Part shown: positions 1 to 4,371 of the stretch, piece after piece
How positions within the stretch are numbered: position 1 is the stretch's first letter
Layout of the letters: the number at the start of each line of letters is the position of its first letter
NCBI GenBank assembly: GCA_022712235.1
Contig: JALAGW010000293.1
Span: 1 to 5,006 of the forward strand
Source: Brevundimonas sp.
GTDB lineage: Bacteria > Pseudomonadota > Alphaproteobacteria > Caulobacterales > Caulobacteraceae
Length of the DNA: 5,006 nt
Reading direction: 5' to 3'
Notes under the pieces: generated by a model
Told to the model about the DNA's origin: nothing
Seen by the model: the letters and a program-made list of their open reading frames with translations, nothing else
Database searches by the model: none
Made by a program: the position numbers and the translations under genes

Positions 1-1553
1 ACCGCCGGATTATAGCGGCCGTTGACCAGCTTGTTGGCCGAACCCGTCTTGCCGCCCATGCGCAGGCCCGGCGCATCGGCGAACCGGCCCGAACCGCGCG
101 TCACGTTGCGGCGCATCAGGTCCAGCATGGTGGCCGAGGTCTCGGGCGAGACGACCTGGTGCGTCGGCGCATTGGGACGCCCGCCCTTGCGCAGCGTCGG
201 CTGGACATAGCGCCCGCCGTTCACCAGAGCGCCATAGGCGGCGACATACTGGATCGGCGTGACCATGATGCCGTACCCGAAGGACAGCGACGCCAGGGTG
301 CTGTCGTCCCACTTGCGCACCTTGGGCGGGCTGGCCGATTCCTTCAGCTCGATCGGGGCGGCGTCCAGCAGGCCCAGGCGGCGGAAGTAGTCGCGCATCA
401 CGTCGCCGCCCATCTCGACCGCCAGGCGCGACGTGCCGATGTTGGACGAATGCAGATAGACCTCCTCCAGCGTCAGCACCTTGTTGGTGGCGTGGAAGTC
501 GGTGATGCGACGCTTGCCGATCTGCAGGGCCTGCGAGGCGTCGAACAGGGTGTTCATGTCGGCCCGGCCGGTGTCGATGCCGGCGGCGACGGTGAAGCTC
601 TTGAACACCGAACCCATCTCATAGTGGGCCGAGGTGACGCGGTTCAGCAGGGCCTCGGTCGGCGCGCTGTTGCGGCGGTTGGCGTCATAGGTCGGCCAGC
701 TGGCCATGGCCAGAATCTCGCCGGTCTGGGCGTCGGCCACCACGGCGACAGCGCCCTTGGCCTTGTGCTCCTCCGCGGCGATGGCCAGTTCGTTCTCGAC
801 CACGCCCTGAACGCGCAGGTCGATCGACAGCTGGAAGTCCTCGCCGGCGGCGCCCGCTGCGCGGATTTCCTGATTGAAGGCCAGTTCCGTGCCGGACACG
901 CCCTCGCCGCCCGTGTCGGCGCGACCGATCAGGTGGGCCGCGGAGGTCCCCAGCGGATAGACCCGGCGATCCTCCGGCTCGAACGAGACGCCGCCCAGAG
1001 CCAGGGCGTGGACCGCGCGACGCTCCGACGGGGTCAGGCCGTTCAGCACCACCAGGCGACGCTCGCCGCTCAGCACGCGGTCCAGGCGCTTGGCCGAGAC
1101 GCGCGGCAGGGCGCGGCGCAACTGCACCTTGGCGCTGGCCGGGTCCCAGATCTCGCGCGGGTCGATATAGAGGCCGTAGTGGGTGATGTTGGTGGCCAGC
1201 AGCTGACCGTTGCGGTCCACCAGATCGGCCCGCGTCAGAGCATTGGCGTTGAAGCCCGAGCCCGAGCCGCCCTTCGGCGCGAACAGGGCGGCGTGGGCCG
1301 CCCCCAGGGCCAGACAGGCGAAGACGGCGGAAAAGACCGCCAGGATCAGGAAGATGCGGACGCGGGTGTCTTCTTCGGGACGACCGTCGGCGCGGGCGCG
1401 CTCGAACGAATGCTCCATCCACCAGACGCAGCTGGCCACCCAGCGCCCCCAGGCGGCGAACAGACCGCCGACCGACGGGCCTTGCGGGCGCGGCTGCGGG
1501 CGGCCCGGCGCGGAGCGGCGATAGTCCATGCCGTGGTGATCATGCACGCTCAA
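1..1553 (-). CDS. ftsI: Septal peptidoglycan transpeptidase FtsI (PBP3), C-terminus cut off by window edge
   Basis: FtsI is the class B penicillin-binding protein that cross-links septal peptidoglycan in the periplasm as part of the divisome, with FtsW and FtsQLB. The window holds 517 codons. With TTG at 1553 as residue 1, a long Pro/Arg-rich cytoplasmic tail (about 1-60) precedes one membrane segment (about 67-91), followed by the PBP dimerisation region beginning near ALTRADLVDRNGQLLATN. All three transpeptidase motifs are present: SVFK (nucleophile S315, K318), SSN (369-371) and KTGSA (K502). Roughly the last 50-80 residues are probably missing. I chose the TTG start because GGGGAGG at 1561-1567 lies 7 bases upstream; the TTG overlaps the ftsL stop. 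GTG at 1547 and ATG at 1529 are alternatives in the same frame. A Trp-rich stretch (35-45) lies just before the membrane segment. Identity is secure; the start is not. Confidence 0.96.
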   Translation of the reverse strand, partial: MSVHDHHGMDYRRSAPGRPQPRPQGPSVGGLFAAWGRWVASCVWWMEHSFERARADGRPEEDTRVRIFLILAVFSAVFACLALGAAHAALFAPKGGSGSGFNANALTRADLVDRNGQLLATNITHYGLYIDPREIWDPASAKVQLRRALPRVSAKRLDRVLSGERRLVVLNGLTPSERRAVHALALGGVSFEPEDRRVYPLGTSAAHLIGRADTGGEGVSGTELAFNQEIRAAGAAGEDFQLSIDLRVQGVVENELAIAAEEHKAKGAVAVVADAQTGEILAMASWPTYDANRRNSAPTEALLNRVTSAHYEMGSVFKSFTVAAGIDTGRADMNTLFDASQALQIGKRRITDFHATNKVLTLEEVYLHSSNIGTSRLAVEMGGDVMRDYFRRLGLLDAAPIELKESASPPKVRKWDDSTLASLSFGYGIMVTPIQYVAAYGALVNGGRYVQPTLRKGGRPNAPTHQVVSPETSATMLDLMRRNVTRGSGRFADAPGLRMGGKTGSANKLVNGRYNPA

Positions 1554-1951
1554 TGCAGAGCCTCCCCGGCGACGGGTTCAGCAACGGACGCGGCGGCCGC
1601 AGGCGGGGTCGCGACGACAGGCGGCGGGGCGATGGCGGGCAGACCGGCTTCGACCGCCTGCTTCTTCACATCGACCGGCCCCAGGCCGATTTCACGCGAC
1701 AAGGCCTCCAGTCGCGCGGGCTGCTCCAGACGGGTCGCCTCGGCGCGCAGCAGCCGGACGCGCTGGCGGTTCTCGCGGATCTCGCTCTCGATACGGCTGA
1801 TCTCGGCGCTTTCGCGGGCGGCGGCGGCCTTGGCGATATAGACCGAGAAGACCAGGGCGGCGACGCAGACCACGCCGATGATCTCGACACAGCGCACGCC
1901 GCGGACCTTCCAGTCGAACAGACGCTTCACCGGGACAGGAACAGCGATCAT
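1550..1951 (-). CDS. ftsL: Cell division protein FtsL
   Basis: This 133-residue protein has the size and layout of FtsL, the bitopic divisome protein that forms a complex with FtsB and FtsQ and helps activate FtsWI. A short basic cytoplasmic tail (1-21, with KRLFDWKVRGVR) is followed by one membrane helix (about 22-41). A charged heptad-like coiled coil follows (about 44-77, SAEISRIESEIRENRQRVR). Next comes the segment ARLEALSREIGLGPVD (79-94), of the kind seen at the end of the FtsL coiled coil. A low-complexity Ala/Pro/Val tail (about 104-130) ends the protein. FtsL sequences diverge widely, so the assignment leans on the topology and on the position between rsmH and ftsI, the standard dcw order. 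The start ATG overlaps the rsmH stop as ATGA. GGAGG at 1961-1965 stands 9 bases upstream. Confidence 0.92.
   Translation of the reverse strand: MIAVPVPVKRLFDWKVRGVRCVEIIGVVCVAALVFSVYIAKAAAARESAEISRIESEIRENRQRVRLLRAEATRLEQPARLEALSREIGLGPVDVKKQAVEAGLPAIAPPPVVATPPAAAASVAEPVAGEALH
1561..1567 (-). promoter_or_regulatory. Ribosome binding site of ftsI
   Basis: The minus strand reads GGGGAGG here, inside the end of ftsL. It stands 7 bases before TTG (1553), 13 before GTG (1547) and 31 before the first in-frame ATG (1529). The spacing favours the TTG start, which would give translation coupled to ftsL. Confidence 0.6.
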
Positions 1952-2910
1952 GCGCGCTTCCCTCCGATCGCGCCCCAGGCCGGAGCCGTCGTGCGGACGG
2001 CAGCGCGCAAGCGAGCGGACCGGGCGCGGGGGTTGGCAGCCAGCTCGGCCTCGCCCGCTTCGCGCGCCCCCTTGAACATCAGGTCGAAGCTGGGCTTGCG
2101 GGTTTCCACCGCGACCGGGGCGTGACGCGAACCGCCGGGCGCATTGCCGGTGCGCTCGGTCAGGAAGGCCTTGACGATGCGGTCTTCCAGCGAATGGAAG
2201 GTGACGACGACCAGCCGCCCGCCGGGCGCCAGCGTCGCCTCGGCTGCCTCCAGACCGCGCTCCAGCTGACCCAGCTCGTCGTTGACGGCGATGCGCAGGG
2301 CCTGAAACACGCGGGTCGCGGGGTGGATGGGCGCGCCGCGACGACCGCCGAGGGCCTTTTCGACCACCTCGGCCAGATCCAGGGTGCGGCTGAAGGGCTG
2401 CTCGACGCGGCGACGCAGGATGGCGGTGGCGACGCGACCCGACTGACGCTCGTCGCCGTACTGTTTGAAGATGTGGGCCAGAGGCCCGTGATCCCAGGTG
2501 TTGACGATGTCGGCGGCGGTCGGCCCCGTATCGCCCATGCGCATGTCCAGCGGCCCGTCGCGCATGAAGGAGAAGCCGCGCTCGGCCTGATCCAGCTGCA
2601 TCGACGAGACGCCGATGTCGAAGACGGCGCCGTTCAACTGGGCCTTGCCGCTCTCGGCGAAGGCCGCGGCCAGACCGGAAAAGGGCGTGCGGATCAGCTG
2701 GAACTGGCCCGGAAAGGCGGCCGCGACCGCGTCGGCGTGCGGCTGGACGGTCGGATCGCGATCCAGACCGATGACCTGGGCGCCGCGATCCAGAATGGCG
2801 CGGGTGTAGCCGCCGGCGCCGAAGGTGGCGTCGATGATGACATCGCCGGGCTGCGGGTTCAGGGCCTCAAGGACTTCGGCCAGCAGGACGGGGGCGTGCG
2901 GAGACGTCAT
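1948..2910 (-). CDS. rsmH: 16S rRNA (cytosine(1402)-N(4))-methyltransferase RsmH (MraW)
   Basis: RsmH uses S-adenosylmethionine to methylate N4 of C1402 in the 16S rRNA decoding centre, acting on the small ribosomal subunit in the cytoplasm. The 320-residue length fits the family. Family signatures visible in order are HAPVLLAEVLEAL (5-17), the SAM-binding motif DATFGAGGYT (27-36), GLDRDPT, GVSSMQLDQAERGFSF, DGPLDMRM, YGDERQSGRVATAI, the HPATRVFQALRIAVNDEL helix, and GGRLVVVTFHSLEDRIVK near the C-terminal third. No key motif is missing. It overlaps mraZ (ATGA at 2910-2907) and ftsL (ATGA at 1951-1948), so it is translationally coupled on both sides in the usual dcw order. GGGGGCGGC immediately before the ATG can serve as its ribosome binding site. 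I see no internal promoter. Confidence 0.98.
   Translation of the reverse strand: MTSPHAPVLLAEVLEALNPQPGDVIIDATFGAGGYTRAILDRGAQVIGLDRDPTVQPHADAVAAAFPGQFQLIRTPFSGLAAAFAESGKAQLNGAVFDIGVSSMQLDQAERGFSFMRDGPLDMRMGDTGPTAADIVNTWDHGPLAHIFKQYGDERQSGRVATAILRRRVEQPFSRTLDLAEVVEKALGGRRGAPIHPATRVFQALRIAVNDELGQLERGLEAAEATLAPGGRLVVVTFHSLEDRIVKAFLTERTGNAPGGSRHAPVAVETRKPSFDLMFKGAREAGEAELAANPRARSARLRAAVRTTAPAWGAIGGKRA
1961..1965 (-). promoter_or_regulatory. Ribosome binding site of ftsL
   Basis: The minus strand reads GGAGG, 9 bases before the ftsL ATG at 1951 and inside the last codons of rsmH. It supports the ATG that overlaps the rsmH stop as the true start. Confidence 0.6.
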
Positions 2911-3383
2911 GCCGCGCCCCCGGCCTTGGCGACGGCAGCCTGACGACGCATTTCACCGAACTGCTTCAGGCCTTCGCGCGCCATGCGGCGCTGCTCGGCG
3001 CGGTGCGCGGCCCACTTGTCCTTGTTCCAGATCTGGAAGCGCTCGCCGACGCCGTAGATGACGACCGTGTCGGACAGGTCGACCTCGGCGCACAGGTGTT
3101 CCGGCAGGGTGATGCGGCCCGCCGAGTCGTAGGACAGCGGCTTCTGCTCGCCGAAGATCGAGGCTTCCAGCGCCGAGCGATAGGGATCGCCGAAGGGCAA
3201 ACTTTCGATGACGGCGCGGTATTCGGCGAACAGCTTGTCGCCGCCCGCTTCCAGGCAGTCAGCTTCAATAGAGGGGAAGCAGAAGACGCCATGCTCGGCG
3301 CCGTTTTCAGCCGTGCGGAATTCCTGGGGGATCAGGAGACGGCGCTTGCCGTCCAGCTGCTTCTCGTAGGTCGAGAGAAACAC
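2907..3383 (-). CDS. mraZ: Transcriptional regulator MraZ, first gene of the dcw cluster
   Basis: MraZ is a DNA-binding protein of the SpoVT/AbrB fold that represses its own dcw operon in E. coli by binding TGGG repeats upstream of mraZ. From GTG at 3383 the protein has 158 residues and two AbrB-like halves. The first contains YEKQLDGKRRLLIPQEFR (6-23), the second YDSAGRITLPEHL (85-97). The first half has DGKRR where many MraZ proteins have DxKGR, a form I associate with alphaproteobacteria. The C-terminus is basic and Ala-rich (AEQRRMAREGLKQF onward). I prefer GTG at 3383 because it yields the family-typical MFLSTYEKQLD start, with GGGG 6 bases upstream. TTG at 3395 (162 residues, MGQGVFLS) is in frame and has GAGG 7 bases upstream, so it cannot be excluded. 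The stop overlaps the rsmH start. Matching operator repeats lie upstream at 3471-3505. Confidence 0.95.
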   Translation of the reverse strand: MFLSTYEKQLDGKRRLLIPQEFRTAENGAEHGVFCFPSIEADCLEAGGDKLFAEYRAVIESLPFGDPYRSALEASIFGEQKPLSYDSAGRITLPEHLCAEVDLSDTVVIYGVGERFQIWNKDKWAAHRAEQRRMAREGLKQFGEMRRQAAVAKAGGAA

Positions 3384-3470
3384 GCCCTGCCCCAATCGAG
3401 CCCCTCGGCCCGTCCCTGAAATCCGTTGATGACACCACGCGTCGGGCCACAGCCCCTACTCATGAGGTTA

Positions 3471-3505
3471 TGGGATAGCATGGGATCAGATGGGCCTCAA
3501 TGGGA
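3471..3505. promoter_or_regulatory. MraZ operator: four TGGGN boxes at exact 10-base pitch
   Basis: The plus strand carries TGGGA (3471), TGGGA (3481), TGGGC (3491) and TGGGA (3501), each followed by a five-base spacer of unrelated sequence. MraZ is known to bind direct TGGGN repeats with five-base spacers upstream of mraZ, and the exact helical pitch places all four boxes on one face of the DNA. Here the boxes start 88 bases upstream of the preferred mraZ start and read TGGG on the strand opposite to the gene. They interleave with the candidate core promoter, so autorepression by occlusion is the simplest reading. Four boxes is on the high side; three are reported for E. coli. Confidence 0.85.
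3472..3500 (-). promoter_or_regulatory. Candidate core promoter of the mraZ-rsmH-ftsL-ftsI operon
   Basis: On the minus strand TTGAGGC (3500-3494), 14 bases, then GCTATCCC (3479-3472) resemble the Caulobacter housekeeping pattern TTGACGS-N10-14-GCTANAWC, with one mismatch in the -35 and two in the -10. Transcription would start near 3465 and give a leader of about 80 bases, which contains a small GGGC/GCCC hairpin (3444-3455). The elements overlap all four TGGG boxes. The match is by eye only. Confidence 0.5.
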
Positions 3506-3554
3506 TTAGTTGACACCCTTTAACCAAATTTGCAGTTCGCCGATCACGGCAGAA

Positions 3555-3583
3555 AGTGTAAAAGAAGCACAGACAGGCACCAA
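3555..3583 (-). promoter_or_regulatory. Weak second promoter candidate upstream of mraZ
   Basis: The minus strand reads TTGGTG (3583-3578), 17 bases, then TACACT (3560-3555), which has four of six bases of TATAAT. The surrounding stretch, about 3518-3640, is visibly more AT-rich than the rest of the window, as promoter regions often are. Transcription would start near 3548, outside the TGGG boxes. The -35 match is poor (three of six), so this is only a possibility. Confidence 0.25.
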
Positions 3584-3588
3584 CAAGA

Positions 3589-3597
3589 GTATTCACA
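3589..3597 (+). promoter_or_regulatory. DnaA-box-like sequence
   Basis: GTATTCACA differs from the DnaA box consensus TTATNCACA at the first base only. A poorer match in the opposite orientation, TGTGGACGG (3601-3609), follows after three bases. The site lies just upstream of the weak promoter candidate at 3555-3583. One near-consensus nonamer can occur by chance, so the call is tentative. Confidence 0.25.
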
Positions 3598-3658
3598 ACC
3601 TGTGGACGGCAGTTTTCGCCATGTTTTCAACGTAGAGTTTAATGGCGCGACACCTCTT

Positions 3659-3702
3659 CCTTTCTCCAATGGGAGAAGGGGGTCCGCAGGACCGGATGAG
3701 GG
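3659..3702. repeat. Hairpin-bearing intergenic repeat unit, left copy
   Basis: CCTTTCTCC (3659-3667) pairs with GGAGAAGGG (3672-3680) around a four-base loop, with one G-T pair. GGTCC-GCA-GGACC (3681-3693) forms a second small stem, and GGATGAGGG follows (3694-3702). The order of a pyrimidine/purine stem, a small stem and a GATGAGGG tail resembles dispersed extragenic palindromic repeats common in proteobacterial genomes. A related unit in opposite orientation lies at 3763-3831. Confidence 0.6.
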
Positions 3703-3762
3703 TTTCCCGGCTGCCGTCGGCGCGAGCCGTGGCACTACGGCTAATGCCGAATGACAACCTAG

Positions 3763-3831
3763 CCCCTCACCCTTTCGCCTTCCCAATCGCTGCGCTCTTG
3801 GAGGCTCAAGCCCTCTCCCACCGGGAGAGGG
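3763..3831. repeat. Hairpin-bearing intergenic repeat unit, right copy, inverted relative to the left one
   Basis: CCCTCTCCC (3811-3819) pairs perfectly over nine bases with GGGAGAGGG (3823-3831) around the loop ACC. Read on the minus strand this stem is followed, after a more diverged middle, by AAAGGGTGAGGGG, which parallels the GGATGAGGG tail of the left copy. The two units therefore face each other, with tails inward and strong hairpins outward. No coding sequence is seen between them. Confidence 0.6.
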
Positions 3832-3843
3832 AGAGGCTTTACC

Positions 3844-3951
3844 GGCCTCAAGCGGCGCGAAGCGCGGCAGGCCCAACAAACTGGGCCTCAAGCAGGCCGA
3901 AGGCCGGTAGGCCCCAAACATGGCCTCAAGTAGCGCGAAGCGCGGTAGGCC
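3844..3951. repeat. Three tandem 30-base imperfect palindromes
   Basis: Units occupy 3844-3873, 3884-3913 and 3922-3951, at a pitch of 40 and 38 bases. Each begins GGCCTCAAG and ends AGGCC, so the ends form an outer five-base stem. Each also has an inner stem around GAA: GCGC-GAA-GCGC in units 1 and 3, and GGCC-GAA-GGCC in unit 2. Both arms of the inner stem differ together in unit 2, so pairing is kept. The spacers (about 8-10 bases) are not conserved. The array begins directly after the T-tract that follows rnpB. Confidence 0.8.
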
Positions 3952-3960
3952 AAAAAAAAA
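3952..3960 (-). terminator. T-tract ending rnpB transcription
   Basis: On the minus strand nine consecutive T residues follow directly after the 3' strand of the RNase P RNA P1 helix (GGCCGTCTGGC then A). I see no strong local hairpin immediately before the tract, so the long-range P1 helix or a short CGGC/GCCG stem nearby would have to serve as the stem. The function is likely but not proven by the sequence. Confidence 0.55.
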
Positions 3961-4336
3961 TGCCAGACGGCCTGTAAGCCGGGTTCTGTTCCGCCCGAAA
4001 GCGGCGACGATCATTCCTCTGGACCGCCCATTGCTGAGCGGTTCTCGCGACCTACCCGGACGCCTCGGGCGGTGAACCCTGCGGCCGAAACCGCGCGACG
4101 TCCCTATTCGGTCTTGCTCCAGGCGGGGCTTGCCATGCCGCCGACGTTGCCGCCGACGCGGTGGGCTCTTACCCCACCCTTTCACCCTTCCCCGGGCCGG
4201 AGCCCAGGCGGTTTGCTTTCTGTGGCGCTATCCCTCGGGTCGCCCCGGGCGGGAGTTACCCGCCGCCTCTTCACCGTGGAGCCCGGACTTTCCTCGACAA
4301 GAGCAAGCTCTCGCCGCGACCGCCCGGCCGTCTGGC
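3961..4336 (-). ncRNA. rnpB: RNase P RNA (bacterial type A)
   Basis: This is the catalytic RNA of RNase P, which with the protein RnpA removes the 5' leader from precursor tRNAs. On the minus strand the universally conserved block GAGGAAAGTCCGGGCTCC lies at 4295-4278. The core segment from GAAGGGTGAAAGGGTG through GTAAGAGCCCACCGCG spans 4190-4158, and the 3' block ACAGAACCCGGCTTA spans 3989-3975. The ends are set by the P1 helix: GCCAGACGGCC (4336-4326) pairs perfectly over 11 bases with GGCCGTCTGGC (3972-3962). The length of about 376 bases is normal for type A RNA. The exact 5' and 3' nucleotides may be off by a few bases. It lies between the amidase stop and the repeat-rich spacer and appears to have its own promoter. 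Confidence 0.97.
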
Positions 4337-4342
4337 GGGGGC

Positions 4343-4371
4343 TAAGTGCGCGCGAACGGCCCGCGCGTCAA
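4343..4371 (-). promoter_or_regulatory. Candidate rnpB promoter overlapping the amidase stop codon
   Basis: On the minus strand TTGACGC (4371-4365) is a perfect match to the Caulobacter-type -35 TTGACGS. After TTGACG there are 17 bases to CACTTA (4348-4343), a poor -10, and about six more bases lead to the 5' end of RNase P RNA at 4336. The TGA of the -35 is the stop codon of the amidase gene. Position and the -35 support the call; the -10 does not help much. Confidence 0.5.

Larger units (their letters stand above)
3384..3960. other. Gene-free spacer between rnpB and mraZ
   Basis: This spacer of about 575 bases contains no reading frame with a recognisable protein. Its short open frames translate to repetitive, composition-driven sequence that follows the palindromes. 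From the mraZ side it holds the leader, the MraZ operator and core promoter (to 3505), an AT-richer stretch with weak promoter and DnaA-box candidates (about 3518-3640), the inverted pair of repeat units (3659-3831) with a small AGCCGT/ACGGCT hairpin between them (3725-3742), the three tandem palindromes, and the rnpB T-tract. Confidence 0.75.

Noticed and set aside
159..1841. Very long plus-strand open frame (about 560 codons) opposite ftsI and ftsL
   Set aside because: It is antisense to two confidently assigned genes, and its product is a low-complexity Ala/Gly/Arg/Gln sequence with no recognisable motif. Such frames are expected opposite GC-rich genes, where stops are rare.
2122..2943. 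Plus-strand open frame (about 270 codons) opposite rsmH
   Set aside because: It mirrors rsmH codons, has no family signature and lacks a convincing ribosome binding site.
2907..3395. MraZ starting at TTG 3395
   Set aside because: It is in frame and has a fair ribosome binding site, but adds MGQG before the family-typical MFLSTYEK start. Kept as an alternative in the mraZ entry.
3507..3526. CtrA binding site near TTTAACCAAA
   Set aside because: Only one TTAA half-site is present. The second half at the seven-base spacing reads CAAC, which is too weak for a call.
3510..3538. Plus-strand promoter starting with TTGACA at 3510-3515
   Set aside because: The -35 is perfect, but no -10 resembling TATAAT or GCTANAWC follows at 16-18 bases, and no plus-strand gene lies downstream.
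3844..3951. CRISPR-like array
   Set aside because: There are only three units, the spacers are 8-10 bases, the repeats are imperfect and no cas gene is nearby. This is a palindrome array.
3544..4185. Minus-strand open frame (213 codons) across the spacer and half of rnpB
   Set aside because: It runs through a structured RNA gene, and its repeated segments (for example LGLPRFAPLEAG) are translations of the palindromic repeats.
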